A stretch of DNA of 60,747 bases from Tannerellaceae bacterium (GCA_021201865.1 JAJQEE010000083.1:1-60747), one strand, 5' to 3'. Counted from the stretch's first letter, positions 19,476-29,260 are shown. The notes: generated from the sequence alone by a model not told the origin. Made by a program: numbers and translations.

Positions 19476-20330
19476 TCAGGAGAGGATTGTTTTCTGTACT
19501 ATTCTGACTGTTTCCACCGCGGCTTTTACGTCATGGACCCGTAATATATCAGCTCCGCTCAATAGTGCGATCGTATTCAATACAGTTGTTCCGTTCAGGC
19601 TTTCTTCCGGAGTATTTTCAAGAAACTTATAGATCATTCCTTTCCGGGAGATACCCACTAACAGAGGAAGATCAAAAATTTGGAACTCATTCAATTGTTG
19701 CATGAGTTGATAGTTTTGATCCAATGTCTTGCTGAACCCAAAACCAGGATCCAGAATAATATCATTGACTCCCAAAAGACGTAGTTGGTTTACTTTCTCA
19801 GCAAAATATTTCCGGAGATCCACAATGAGATGCGAATAATCTGTATACTGTTGCATGGTCTGTGGAGTACCCCGCATATGCATCATAATGTAAGGGACCT
19901 GTAATTCCGAGATTGTCTGAAACATATTTTTATCCAGTTCTCCCCCGGAAATATCATTAATAATCGCAACTCCATATTTTTCTACGCATTGGCGGGCTAC
20001 TCCGGCACGGAAAGTATCCACGGAAATAACTGTATCCGGATAGTGTTTGCTTAGAATATCCAGTGCTATTTCAAGCCGCATCATCTCTTCCTCCGGAGAA
20101 ATATCCGTAGCTCCGGGACGGGAAGAATATCCTCCTATATCTATCAGATCTCCTCCTTCTTCCAGAATATCCTGTATCCTTTCTTCTATTTCTGCCTGGG
20201 TTTGTTTCCGGCTACCGTCATAGAATGAATCCGGTGTAATATTGAGGATCCCCATCACAAGAGGAGTCTCCAAAGAAAGGAGTTCGCCTTTTATATTGAT
20301 TGTTTTGCGATCCATGCGTATATTTGACAA
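19476..20330 (-). CDS. folP: dihydropteroate synthase
   Basis: Joins p-aminobenzoate with the pterin diphosphate in folate synthesis; target of sulfonamides. Motifs: MGILNITPDSFYDGS near the N-terminus, DIGGYSSRPGA, SVDTFRAGVA, INDISGG, LDPGFGFSKT and VGISRKGMI. The length of 284 residues is normal. It is divergent from murF, with facing -7 boxes in the 79-base gap. Confidence 0.97.
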   Translation of the reverse strand: MSNIRMDRKTINIKGELLSLETPLVMGILNITPDSFYDGSRKQTQAEIEERIQDILEEGGDLIDIGGYSSRPGATDISPEEEMMRLEIALDILSKHYPDTVISVDTFRAGVARQCVEKYGVAIINDISGGELDKNMFQTISELQVPYIMMHMRGTPQTMQQYTDYSHLIVDLRKYFAEKVNQLRLLGVNDIILDPGFGFSKTLDQNYQLMQQLNEFQIFDLPLLVGISRKGMIYKFLENTPEESLNGTTVLNTIALLSGADILRVHDVKAAVETVRIVQKTILS

Positions 20331-20341
20331 ACAATTTCCTA

Positions 20342-20377
20342 CAAAAGTAAAGAAATAATATAATATCGTTACATTTG
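20342..20377. promoter_or_regulatory. divergent -7 boxes for folP and murF
   Basis: TACTTTTG on the minus strand (20342-20349) toward folP and TACATTTG on the plus strand (20370-20377) toward murF, both matching TAnnTTTG. Confidence 0.55.
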
Positions 20378-20409
20378 TAGAAGAATAAAAACGCTATCGA
20401 AAAAGGCTT

Positions 20410-21696
20410 ATGAGTATTACTGAATTATATGAATTGTTTATCCATCACCCGAAAGTGACTACCGATAGCCGGAATTGTCCGAAAGGGTCTCTCTTCTTTG
20501 CGCTGAAAGGTGATCAGTTTGATGGAAATGAATATGCAGCCAAAGCTCTCTCTGTAGGCTCCTCATATGCTGTTATTGATAATCCGGATTATTATACGGG
20601 AGAACGTACGATCCTGGTGGAAGATGCTTTGAAAACTTTGCAACAACTGGCTCAAAGACATCGGAAGGTGATTGGTATACCTGTTATCGGAATTACTGGT
20701 ACAAATGGAAAAACCACGACGAAAGAGTTACTGGCAGCAGTTCTTTCGTCTAAATTTAATTTGCTGTATACGGAGGGAAACCTAAATAATCATATTGGGG
20801 TACCTCTGACATTACTCCGTCTGAATCATAAACATGAAATGGCAGTAATAGAAATGGGAGCCAGTAAGCCAGGCGATATAAAGGAACTTGCTGAAATTGC
20901 CATGCCTAATTATGGAATTATTACCAACGTGGGAAATGCTCACCTCGAAGGATTCGGTTCTTTTGAAGGAGTTGTATCTACTAAAGAAGAACTCTATCAA
21001 TATATCCGCCGTACGAAAGGGACTATTTTTATTAAAAAGGAGAATAAGGATTTGCAGGAAATCGCAAAGGGTATTCAGCAGGTTACCTATGGGGCCAGTG
21101 AAGACACTTTTGCCTCCGGATGTATTGAGGAATGTAATCCATATGTGATCTTTAACTGGAGACAGCAGGGAAAATTACATACAGTAGAAACTCATCTGAT
21201 CGGAGATTATAATTTAGATAATTTGTTAGTCGCTGTGACTGTCGGACGTTATTTCAAAATCCCTGCTGAACGGATCAGCCGTGCCATTGCAGCGTATGAG
21301 CCGGCCAATAACCGCTCTCAATTGAAAATTACGGAGAAGAATCATTTGATCATTGATGCTTACAATGCGAATCCAAGTAGCATGGAAGTTGCACTGAAAA
21401 ATTTTGCAGTCTTAAAAAGTGATTATCCAAAGGCGGTAATTTTAGGAGACATGAAGGAATTGGGAACAGATAGCAAATCATTGCATCGTCAGATTGTAGA
21501 TCAGATTAACTCTTTTCATTTTGAAAAAGTATTCCTTTGTGGAACGTGTTTTTCTGAGGTAGCGGGTGATCTTCCTTGTTTTCCGCAGGTAGAAGAGTTG
21601 GTGTCTGCTTTGCAGAAGGAATCAGTAACCGGATACCAAATCCTGATTAAAGGATCACGGAGTATGGCACTGGAGAGAGTGGTCGACTTTTTATGA
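20410..21696 (+). CDS. murF: UDP-N-acetylmuramoyl-tripeptide--D-alanyl-D-alanine ligase
   Basis: Last cytoplasmic amino-acid ligase of peptidoglycan precursor synthesis, adding D-Ala-D-Ala to the UDP-MurNAc tripeptide. The N-terminal substrate domain contains TTDSRNCPKGSLFFALKG; the central ATPase has GITGTNGKTTTKELL near residue 96; the C-terminal ligase domain includes IIDAYNANPSSM. The length of 428 residues is normal. The TauE-type gene starts 20 bases downstream. Confidence 0.97.
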   Translation: MSITELYELFIHHPKVTTDSRNCPKGSLFFALKGDQFDGNEYAAKALSVGSSYAVIDNPDYYTGERTILVEDALKTLQQLAQRHRKVIGIPVIGITGTNGKTTTKELLAAVLSSKFNLLYTEGNLNNHIGVPLTLLRLNHKHEMAVIEMGASKPGDIKELAEIAMPNYGIITNVGNAHLEGFGSFEGVVSTKEELYQYIRRTKGTIFIKKENKDLQEIAKGIQQVTYGASEDTFASGCIEECNPYVIFNWRQQGKLHTVETHLIGDYNLDNLLVAVTVGRYFKIPAERISRAIAAYEPANNRSQLKITEKNHLIIDAYNANPSSMEVALKNFAVLKSDYPKAVILGDMKELGTDSKSLHRQIVDQINSFHFEKVFLCGTCFSEVAGDLPCFPQVEELVSALQKESVTGYQILIKGSRSMALERVVDFL

Positions 21697-21716
21697 AATA
21701 ATGATCTGAAAAGAAG

Positions 21717-22013
21717 ATGCCTGATCTGACTGTCTGGATGAATACCCCTTACGACTGGATGTTATTGTTCGTTTGTGCTCTTTTTATAGGAATGTCCAAG
21801 ACGGGTATTCAGGGTATTAATACATTGGCCATTCCTTTGATGGCTATTCATTTCGGGGCCAAACCTTCCACAGGGCTGATCTTACCTATGCTTTGTTTTT
21901 CAGACCTGATCGCTGTTTTTTATTACCGGAGAACTACGGAGTGGAACTATATTTTTAAACTGTTACCCTCTGCGATTGCCGGTTTTTTCTGGCGTTGGCT
22001 GTGGATAAACTGA
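21717..22013 (+). CDS. TauE/SafE-family permease, N-terminal part (frameshifted)
   Basis: First third of a sulfite/organosulfur exporter-type membrane protein. The conserved start FVCALFIGMSKTGIQGIN and the helix GLILPMLCFSDLIAVFYY are visible. The frame breaks after a run of six T at 21983-21988; with seven T the reading continues as GFFLALAVDKLIPP into the following frame, giving a normal permease of about 252 residues. Substrate is unknown. It follows murF closely. Confidence 0.75.
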   Translation: MPDLTVWMNTPYDWMLLFVCALFIGMSKTGIQGINTLAIPLMAIHFGAKPSTGLILPMLCFSDLIAVFYYRRTTEWNYIFKLLPSAIAGFFWRWLWIN

Positions 22014-22471
22014 TCCCTCCGGATGAGTTCCGCTTTTTAATGGCTTTTTGTATTTTTATTGGGATTGGAGTGATGTTCTGGACTGGGAAAAAAGCTCCGG
22101 AAAGTAAGATGTTCCATGCCTGGTGGTATGCCCCTCTCTTTGGGTTAATGGGTGGTTTTACTACGATGATCGGAAATGCAGCGGGTCCTGTCATGGCTGT
22201 ATATCTTTTATCCATGCGGCTTCCTAAATATAGTTTTGTCGGAACCAGTGCCTGGTTTTTCTTAGTCGTGAATTATCTGAAACTTCCTTTGCAGATATTT
22301 GTGTGGGATAATATTTCCTTTACTTCTTTATTGTTAAATGTATATTCCATTCCGTTTATGATCCTGGGAGCTTTGTCAGGAATCTGGTTCGTGAAGAAAG
22401 TCCCGGAAAAATCCTACCGGACTTTTATCATTGTGGTGACAATCCTTTCTACTGTCATGCTACTTTTCTAA
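21995..22471 (+). CDS. TauE/SafE-family permease, C-terminal part (frameshifted)
   Basis: Continuation of the permease at 21717, out of frame because of the short T run at 21983-21988. It includes the second family repeat, GLMGGFTTMIGNAAGPVMAVYLL, and about five hydrophobic helices. The ATG at 21995 overlaps the end of the first part and is unlikely to be a natural start. Confidence 0.75.
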   Translation: MAVDKLIPPDEFRFLMAFCIFIGIGVMFWTGKKAPESKMFHAWWYAPLFGLMGGFTTMIGNAAGPVMAVYLLSMRLPKYSFVGTSAWFFLVVNYLKLPLQIFVWDNISFTSLLLNVYSIPFMILGALSGIWFVKKVPEKSYRTFIIVVTILSTVMLLF

Positions 22472-22475
22472 ATCT

Positions 22476-23336
22476 TTATTCTTTGCCAATCGGATTTATA
22501 GTGCCTCCCGTCCGGCTCCTGTATTCAGTAGGTGATTCGTTTGTATAGCGTTTAAAATATCGCCCTAAATAAGACTGGTCCGGAAAATGCAGCCGGTGTG
22601 CAATTTCCTGGATCGGAAGGTTAGTTGAAGTCAGCAGAGCCTTTATTTCAAGGATCAGATGATTATCAATAATATCTTTTGCTGATTTACTACTTGTTAC
22701 TTGTCTGCTGATAGCAGATAAATAACGGGGAGAAATACATAATTTATTTGCGTAAAAGGAGACTTCCCTTTCTTTGGTACAGAACTCCTGAACCAAGGCG
22801 ATAAATCCGTGAAATAATTCCATGTTTCGCATGGTGCTGCTTTTTTGGATATTAAAAATTCGCTGTGTTTTGTCATACGTTTCCCAAAATATGCATTGCA
22901 GTTGATTTTTAATGATATGATAACGGAATCGGTTTTCCCGGTCATTATAAACGGTGAAAATAAACCGGAAAGTACATTCTAACAGGAACATTTTTTCTTC
23001 CGGTAAAACATAGATCGGATTTTCTTTTAAAAAACGGAAAAAAGATCCTTCCAACCGAAAGTTGACTTCATTAAACAACTCATGTGAAAAGGCAATGAAT
23101 TTACCTTTAAAATCAGAGCTGGCTTCATGCAGTGTCAGGATTGTTCGTGGCAATAAGGTCACTTTTGTATTAGGGGTTATTTCCCGGCTTGTTAATTCAG
23201 TAGATAAAACTGCATGACCTTTGAAACATAAGAATATAAGACCACCCTGTAAACGTTGCGGACGGTTCATAAATGCAGATAAATTGGTCTCACCGACCAG
23301 AAAAGGTTCTTCCGTTAATGGAAAAAATTGATTCAT
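22476..23336 (-). CDS. AraC-family transcriptional regulator
   Basis: A 286-residue AraC-type regulator: an N-terminal cupin-like sensor (about residues 1-150) and a C-terminal double helix-turn-helix with FYANKLCISPRYLSAISRQ and the signature PIQEIAHRLHFPDQSYLGRYFKRYTNESPTEYR. It is divergent from the RND efflux operon across a 154-base gap that contains direct repeats, so it probably controls that operon (inference). It is unrelated to the broken AraC gene at 6592. Confidence 0.9.
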   Translation of the reverse strand: MNQFFPLTEEPFLVGETNLSAFMNRPQRLQGGLIFLCFKGHAVLSTELTSREITPNTKVTLLPRTILTLHEASSDFKGKFIAFSHELFNEVNFRLEGSFFRFLKENPIYVLPEEKMFLLECTFRFIFTVYNDRENRFRYHIIKNQLQCIFWETYDKTQRIFNIQKSSTMRNMELFHGFIALVQEFCTKEREVSFYANKLCISPRYLSAISRQVTSSKSAKDIIDNHLILEIKALLTSTNLPIQEIAHRLHFPDQSYLGRYFKRYTNESPTEYRSRTGGTINPIGKE

Positions 23337-23355
23337 TTTTTACTTGTTTTGGAGA

Positions 23356-23363
23356 CAAAAATA
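23356..23363 (-). promoter_or_regulatory. -7 box of AraC regulator
   Basis: TATTTTTG on the minus strand, 19 bases upstream of the regulator start. Confidence 0.5.
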
Positions 23364-23396
23364 GGTTTTCATTGGAATTTTACAAGGTATATATCC

Positions 23397-23458
23397 AAAA
23401 ATGAACAACATTGAGTACTCTCTGAAAATGAACAGCGAATAATCAAAAAGTACTTTTG
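23397..23458 (+). promoter_or_regulatory. RND operon promoter with candidate AraC operator
   Basis: AAAATGAACA occurs twice, at 23398-23407 and 23425-23434, 27 bases apart, ending 16 bases before TACTTTTG (23451-23458), the -7 box. Direct repeats next to a -33 region are how AraC activators usually bind. Confidence 0.5.
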
Positions 23459-23490
23459 TCCCCCGTAAATATATATCATTAAAGGAAAAA

Positions 23491-24606
23491 ATGAAAAAGA
23501 GAACAGTAAAAACAACTTGTTTAGTTGCGTGCTTGATTGGGATGATTGGGTGTAATACTGCCCCGAATGTGGCGCCTGAAGCAACGTATGCTACCCTTCG
23601 CATTAATAAAACCGACCGGGAGTTAGCGGATTCCTATCCGGCGACTATCCGTGGACGGCAGGATATTGATATTTATCCGCAGGTGGGAGGATTTATTTCA
23701 GAAGTGTGTGTGATGGAAGGACAGAAAGTAACCAAAGGACAGCCTTTATTTATTATAGACCAGGTTCCCTACAAAGCGGCTTTACAAACGGCAGAGGCCA
23801 ATGTGGAAGCAGCGAAAGCGGGAGTGGCTACTGCACAGTTGACCTATGACAGCAAAAAGACCCTGTTTGAACGGAATGTCATTTCACAATTTGACCTGTC
23901 CACGGCAGAGAATAATTTACTGACGGCTAAAGCCCAATTGGCACAGGCAGAAGCACAGGAAACCTATGCAAAAAATGATCTTTCCTATACGGTGGTAAAA
24001 AGTCCGGCAAACGGTGTGGTCGGAACATTGCCGTATCGTGTCGGAGCTTTGGTAAGTGCTTCTATTCCTAAACCGTTAACTACTATTTCAGATAACTCGG
24101 AAATGTATGTTTATTTTTCTATGACTGAGAATCAACTTCTTTCATGGACCCGCCAATATGGATCGATGGATGAAGTCCTGCGTACTATGCCGGATTTAAA
24201 ACTTTTGCTGAGTGATGGTTCTACGTATGCACCTGCCGGACGTATTGAGTCTGTCAGCGGAGTCATTGACCCGACAACGGGAAGTGTTTCCGTACGTGCG
24301 GTTTTCCCGAATGAGGGGCGTTTGCTGCATAGTGGAGGTTCCGGAAATATACAGATCGGATATTTGCGTGAAAATTGTCTCGTTATCCCACAGATAGCCA
24401 CCATAGATGTACAGGATAAAGTTTTTGTCTATAAAGTGGTAAATGGAACAACCGAACGGACTATGATAGAAGTGATTCCCGTAAATAACGGAAAAGAATA
24501 TATTGTAGAAGCCGGGCTGAATGAAGGAGATGTAATCGTGTCTGAAGGCGTAGGATTAATCCGTCCGGGTGTAGCGATCCAAACCAAACCATCAACCCAA
24601 CAGTAA
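23491..24606 (+). CDS. RND efflux periplasmic adaptor lipoprotein (AcrA/MexA type)
   Basis: Membrane-fusion protein linking an inner-membrane RND pump to an outer-membrane channel. The lipobox IGMIGC is at the N-terminus, followed by a biotinyl-lipoyl half (DIYPQVGGFISEVCVMEGQKV), an alpha-hairpin of about residues 95-165 and the second lipoyl half (VKSPANGVVGTLPYRVGALV), then beta-barrel domains. The length of 371 residues fits. It is first in a three-gene operon with the pump (11-base gap) and channel; the ATG follows a -7 box at 23451. Confidence 0.93.
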   Translation: MKKRTVKTTCLVACLIGMIGCNTAPNVAPEATYATLRINKTDRELADSYPATIRGRQDIDIYPQVGGFISEVCVMEGQKVTKGQPLFIIDQVPYKAALQTAEANVEAAKAGVATAQLTYDSKKTLFERNVISQFDLSTAENNLLTAKAQLAQAEAQETYAKNDLSYTVVKSPANGVVGTLPYRVGALVSASIPKPLTTISDNSEMYVYFSMTENQLLSWTRQYGSMDEVLRTMPDLKLLLSDGSTYAPAGRIESVSGVIDPTTGSVSVRAVFPNEGRLLHSGGSGNIQIGYLRENCLVIPQIATIDVQDKVFVYKVVNGTTERTMIEVIPVNNGKEYIVEAGLNEGDVIVSEGVGLIRPGVAIQTKPSTQQ

Positions 24607-24616
24607 GAAAGACAAG

Positions 24617-27600
24617 ATGAAACTAAAATATTTTATTGACCGTCCGGTTTTATCGGCGGTTCTCTCCATCGTAATTGTATTGGGAGGGATAATCGGACTG
24701 GCAACATTGCCTGTAGAGCAATATCCTGATATTGCACCTCCAACGGTAATGGTTACTACGTCTTATACCGGAGCCAGTGCCGAAACATTGCAGAATAGTG
24801 TAATTGCCCCTTTAGAGGAAGCAATTAATGGGGTAGAGAATATGACTTATATGACCTCCTCTGCTACTAACTCCGGCTCAGTGACTATATCTGTTTATTT
24901 TAAACAAGGTACAGATCCGGATATGGCTGCTGTAAATGTACAAAACAAAGTGTCAAAAGCAACGGGTTCACTTCCCCAGGAAGTAACGAAAGTCGGTGTA
25001 CAGACAGCTAAACGGCAGACCAGTATATTAAAGATATTCTCTATTTATAGTCCCGATGAAACATATGATAATAACTTCCTGGCAAATTATCTGAAGATCA
25101 ATCTGCAACCACAAATTATGCGTATTGCCGGGGTGGGTGAACTGATTGTACTGGGTAGTGATTATAGTATGCGTATCTGGCTGAAACCGGATGTAATGGC
25201 TCAGTATGGCCTGATTCCTACTGATATATCAGCGGCTTTGGCAGAACAGAATATTGAATCCGCTACCGGATCTTTTGCGGAAAATTCCGGTCATACGTAT
25301 CAGTATACCATGAAGTATAGTGGACGTTTGATGTTACCGGAAGAGTTTGAGAATATTGTAGTCAGGGCGCTGCCGGATGGTGAGGTCTTACGGCTGAGAG
25401 ATGTGGCGGATGTAGAGTTAGGCCAGCAGCAATACGCTTATGCCGGTTCCACGAACGGCAAACCGGGTATTTCATGCCTGGTATTCCAGACTGCCGGTAC
25501 GAACGCGACAGAAGTTGTGAATGAGATCGATGCTTTACTCGAGGAAGCACAAAAAGATATGCCGGAAGGGATGGAGATCGTAGAGATCCGGAGTGCAAAT
25601 GACTTTTTATATGCTTCTATTTATGAAGTAATTAAGACTCTGATTGAAGCCATCTTTCTGGTAATCCTGATTGTATATGTGTTCCTTCAGGATATTCGTT
25701 CAACATTGATCCCACTGATCGGTATTTTTGTTTCGCTGATCGGAACCTTTGCTTTCCTTGCTTTCTTTGGATTTAGTATTAACCTGCTTACTCTTTTTGC
25801 ACTGGTGCTTGCTATCGGTACGGTGGTGGATGATGCTATCATTGTCGTCGAGGCAGTTCAGGCAAGGTTTGACGTAGGTTACCAGTCTTCTTACATGGCT
25901 GCCAATGATGCGATGAAAGGTATCAGTAGTGCAATTGTGACCTCTACACTGGTTTTTATGGCAGTGTTTATTCCGGTTTCTCTGATGGGAGGAACTTCCG
26001 GAACCTTTTATACCCAGCTTGGTATTACCATGGCGGTAGCGGTAGGTATTTCAGCAATTAATGCGCTGACTTTATCACCGGCTCTCTGTGCGCTGATTCT
26101 GAAACCTTATGTCGATGAGAATGGGGTGCAAAAGAATAATTTTGCTGCTCGCTTCCGTAAAGCCTTCAATACTTCATTTGATGTGATCGTAAAAAAATAC
26201 CAGAAGGGAGTATTTGTATTTATGAAACGTCCGTGGCTGACCTGGGGAACCCTGATTCTATCGATCGTTTTACTTGTTGTTTTAATGAATAACACCAAGA
26301 CCGGCTTAGTTCCGGATGAAGACCAGGGAAGTATTTTTATCAATGTGAATACCGCTCCGGGTAGCTCTGTATTACAAACAGAGCGGGTGATGACTGAGAT
26401 TGAAAACCGTATTAAGGATGTCCCACAAATACTTTCTTATACAAAAGTGGCGGGATATGGTATGATTGCAGGACAAGGTCCTTCGTATGGTATGGTCACC
26501 ATCAAACTGAAACCATGGTCCGAACGCCCGGATAAGGGGGATGACGTAAATGCAGTGATTGCTGATATATACAGACGTACGGCAGATGTGAAAGATGCCC
26601 GGATATTCGTAATGGCACCTCCAATGATTACCGGATATGGTACCGGAAATGGTTTTGATATGTATGTCCAGGACCGTAAAGGAGGAGATCTCGAAGTATT
26701 CTATAATATTACCCAGCAATTTATTGCACAATTGAACCAACGTCCGGAGATTGCTACCGCTTATACTTCTTTTACCATTAGTAACCCACAGTGGAAAGTG
26801 GAAGTGGATGCGGCCAGATGTAAACGGGCCGGTATTTCTCCGAATGAAGTATTATCAACTCTTTCAGCTTATTATGGAGGACATTATGTCTCAGATTTTA
26901 ACCGTTTCTCCAAAATTTACTGGGTGATGATGCAGGCTTCTCCTGAATACCGTTTAGGACCGGAATCTTTAGATAAAGTCTTTGTGCGTATAAACGGAGA
27001 GATGGCTCCCCTTAGCCAGTTTGTGAAACTGACAAAAGTATATGGAGCCGAGTCATTAGGTCGTTTCAATATGTATAATTCTATTGCAGTGAATGGGATG
27101 CCGGCAAATGGGTATAGTTCGGGAGATGCGATCCGGGCCATCCAGGAAGTGGCTGCTACCAGCCTTCCGCAAGGATATAGTTATGAGTTTGCTGGTATCA
27201 GCCGGGAAGAGAGTCAAAATACGAATAACACTGTAATTATCTTTGGTATTTGTATCCTACTTATCTATCTGATTCTTAGCGCACTCTATGAAAGTTTTCT
27301 GATCCCGTTCGCAGTAGTCCTTTCTGTACCATGTGGTTTAATGGGTAGCTTCCTGTTTGCAAAAGCTCTGGGGTTGGAAAATAATATTTACCTGCAGACC
27401 GGATTGATCATGTTGATTGGCTTGTTGTCTAAAACGGCTATTCTTCTGACAGAATATGCAGTAGAACGCCGTAAGAGTGGAATGTCACTGGCCGCAGCAG
27501 CTATTGCGGCGGCTAAAGTTCGTCTCCGTCCGATCCTGATGACTGCATTGACCATGGTATTCGGTATGCTTCCACTGGTCTTTTCTACCGGAGTAGGCGC

Positions 27601-27823
27601 AAATGGAAACAGTTCGTTAGGTACAGGTGCCGTAGGGGGAATGATCGTGGGAACATTGGCTCTTTTATTCCTTGTTCCATCCCTGTTTATTGTATTCCAG
27701 TACCTGCAGGAGAAATTTACCCCTGTAGAGGTAAATAACTATCCGGACTGGGCGATCCAGGCTGAAATGGAAGAGAATAAAGAAAGGAAAAAAGCACTTT
27801 CACAAAATGAAGTAAAAGAATGA
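24617..27823 (+). CDS. RND multidrug efflux pump, HAE1 family (AcrB type)
   Basis: Proton-driven inner-membrane exporter of 1068 residues, forming trimers. Twelve transmembrane helices in the 1+6+5 arrangement flank two large periplasmic loops. The start KYFIDRPVLSAVLSIVIVL and the TM4 proton-relay pair in GTVVDDAIIVVE mark it as HAE1, that is, drug or amphiphile export rather than metal. It overlaps the downstream channel gene by four bases. Actual substrates are unknown. Confidence 0.96.
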   Translation: MKLKYFIDRPVLSAVLSIVIVLGGIIGLATLPVEQYPDIAPPTVMVTTSYTGASAETLQNSVIAPLEEAINGVENMTYMTSSATNSGSVTISVYFKQGTDPDMAAVNVQNKVSKATGSLPQEVTKVGVQTAKRQTSILKIFSIYSPDETYDNNFLANYLKINLQPQIMRIAGVGELIVLGSDYSMRIWLKPDVMAQYGLIPTDISAALAEQNIESATGSFAENSGHTYQYTMKYSGRLMLPEEFENIVVRALPDGEVLRLRDVADVELGQQQYAYAGSTNGKPGISCLVFQTAGTNATEVVNEIDALLEEAQKDMPEGMEIVEIRSANDFLYASIYEVIKTLIEAIFLVILIVYVFLQDIRSTLIPLIGIFVSLIGTFAFLAFFGFSINLLTLFALVLAIGTVVDDAIIVVEAVQARFDVGYQSSYMAANDAMKGISSAIVTSTLVFMAVFIPVSLMGGTSGTFYTQLGITMAVAVGISAINALTLSPALCALILKPYVDENGVQKNNFAARFRKAFNTSFDVIVKKYQKGVFVFMKRPWLTWGTLILSIVLLVVLMNNTKTGLVPDEDQGSIFINVNTAPGSSVLQTERVMTEIENRIKDVPQILSYTKVAGYGMIAGQGPSYGMVTIKLKPWSERPDKGDDVNAVIADIYRRTADVKDARIFVMAPPMITGYGTGNGFDMYVQDRKGGDLEVFYNITQQFIAQLNQRPEIATAYTSFTISNPQWKVEVDAARCKRAGISPNEVLSTLSAYYGGHYVSDFNRFSKIYWVMMQASPEYRLGPESLDKVFVRINGEMAPLSQFVKLTKVYGAESLGRFNMYNSIAVNGMPANGYSSGDAIRAIQEVAATSLPQGYSYEFAGISREESQNTNNTVIIFGICILLIYLILSALYESFLIPFAVVLSVPCGLMGSFLFAKALGLENNIYLQTGLIMLIGLLSKTAILLTEYAVERRKSGMSLAAAAIAAAKVRLRPILMTALTMVFGMLPLVFSTGVGANGNSSLGTGAVGGMIVGTLALLFLVPSLFIVFQYLQEKFTPVEVNNYPDWAIQAEMEENKERKKALSQNEVKE

Positions 27824-29181
27824 AGAAAATAATTTTTATTATAGCTGTAGCCTATCTTACAGGTTGTGGCATATACAAGCCCTATCAACAACCGGATGTG
27901 CGAACAGCCGGATTGTTTGGAACTGAATATGAAACCACAGATTCCTCGACTATTGCAAATGTAAGTTGGAGAGAAATCTTTACAGATCCTGAATTACAGG
28001 TATTAATTGAATATGGAATAGAAAATAATACTAATCTGCAAATCGCACACTGGCGGGTTCGTCAGGCTGAAGCTGCCCTCAGTACTTCACGGTTAGCCTT
28101 TCTGCCATCTTTACATCTGGCTCCGGAAGGTAGTCTGAGTAGTTTTGATGGTGCTACACCTACTAAGGTTTACAGTGTACCAGTTGTAGCCAGTTGGGAA
28201 ATTGATGTGTTTGGAAAACTTCAGAATGCAAAGAAACGTTCCAAAGCAGCTTATCTGCAAAGTCATGAATATGTACAGGCTGTACGTACCCAACTGATTG
28301 CTACCATTGCCAACTACTATTATACCCTATTGATGTTGGATGCTCAATATGAAATTTCTGTCCGGACAGCAGCAAGTTGGTATGAAAGTGTAGAGGTAAT
28401 GCGTGCGATGAAAGAGGCGGGTATGACCAATGAAGCAGGAGTTGCCCAGATAGAAGCCAGCTATTTTGCTATCGAAGCTTCTGTCCGGGATCTGTATCAG
28501 CAGATCACTGAGATGGAAAATAACCTATCTATCCTGTTAGGGGAAGCCCCACAAGAGATACAAAGAGGTACACTGGCCGGACAATATTTTCCTGTTCAAC
28601 TGGCAGTGGGTGTACCTCTCCAATTACTGACTAACCGTCCGGATGTAAAAAGTGCGGAACTAACTCTTGTCCAGGCTCACTACGCTACTAATGAAGCCCG
28701 TGCTTCTTTATATCCTTCTATTACCCTGGCGGGAAGTGCCGGATGGACGAACAGTGCCGGAGGATACATTGTTAATCCGGGAAAACTTTTATGGAGTGCA
28801 GCGGCTTCCCTGACACAGCCCCTGTTTAATAAAGGAATTCACCGGGCACAGGTAAAAATAGCTGAGGCCCAGCGTCAGGAAGCCATGTTGAATTTTCAGC
28901 AGACTCTATTGAATGCAGGTGCAGAAGTAAATAATGCCCTGACACAATATCAGGTGGCACGCGAAAAACAACAGTTCCGTATCCAACAGATCACTTCGTT
29001 GGAAACAGCGGTGGAAAGTACCGAGTTGTTAATGAATCATGGTTCCATCACTTATCTGGATATTCTTACGGCAAGGCAGTCCTTATTGTCTGCCCAACTG
29101 AACCAGGTTGCTGATAAGTTCAGTGAAATTCAGAGTGTGGTGAATTTGTATCATGCTTTGGGAGGAGGACGCGACAATTAG
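27820..29181 (+). CDS. outer-membrane efflux channel lipoprotein (OprM/TolC type)
   Basis: Third gene of the RND operon: an outer-membrane factor of the NodT/OprM group, 453 residues. The lipobox AYLTGC gives N-terminal lipidation; two repeated helical-hairpin regions include TNLQIAHWRVRQAEAAL and YLDILTARQSLLSAQL, typical of the family. Its start overlaps the pump stop (ATGA). A hairpin at 29231-29260 probably terminates the operon. Confidence 0.94.
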   Translation: MKKIIFIIAVAYLTGCGIYKPYQQPDVRTAGLFGTEYETTDSSTIANVSWREIFTDPELQVLIEYGIENNTNLQIAHWRVRQAEAALSTSRLAFLPSLHLAPEGSLSSFDGATPTKVYSVPVVASWEIDVFGKLQNAKKRSKAAYLQSHEYVQAVRTQLIATIANYYYTLLMLDAQYEISVRTAASWYESVEVMRAMKEAGMTNEAGVAQIEASYFAIEASVRDLYQQITEMENNLSILLGEAPQEIQRGTLAGQYFPVQLAVGVPLQLLTNRPDVKSAELTLVQAHYATNEARASLYPSITLAGSAGWTNSAGGYIVNPGKLLWSAAASLTQPLFNKGIHRAQVKIAEAQRQEAMLNFQQTLLNAGAEVNNALTQYQVAREKQQFRIQQITSLETAVESTELLMNHGSITYLDILTARQSLLSAQLNQVADKFSEIQSVVNLYHALGGGRDN

Positions 29182-29224
29182 TAAGAAAACTGTTATTTTT
29201 CATTTATAACTAATTCGAGTTTGT

Positions 29225-29260
29225 GGGGGGGGGGAAGTAGGCTGTGAAGTCTGCTTCCCC
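29225..29260 (+). terminator. poly-G tract and terminator-like hairpin after the RND operon
   Basis: Ten consecutive G (29225-29234) run into the 5' arm of a stem GGGGAAGTAG (29231-29240) pairing with CTGCTTCCCC (29251-29260) with one G-T pair. There is only a weak T-run after it, so termination is likely but not certain. Confidence 0.6.

Noticed and set aside
22000-22008. Exact DnaA box TGTGGATAA
   Set aside because: Single copy inside the TauE-type coding region; encodes conserved residues and has no cluster around it.
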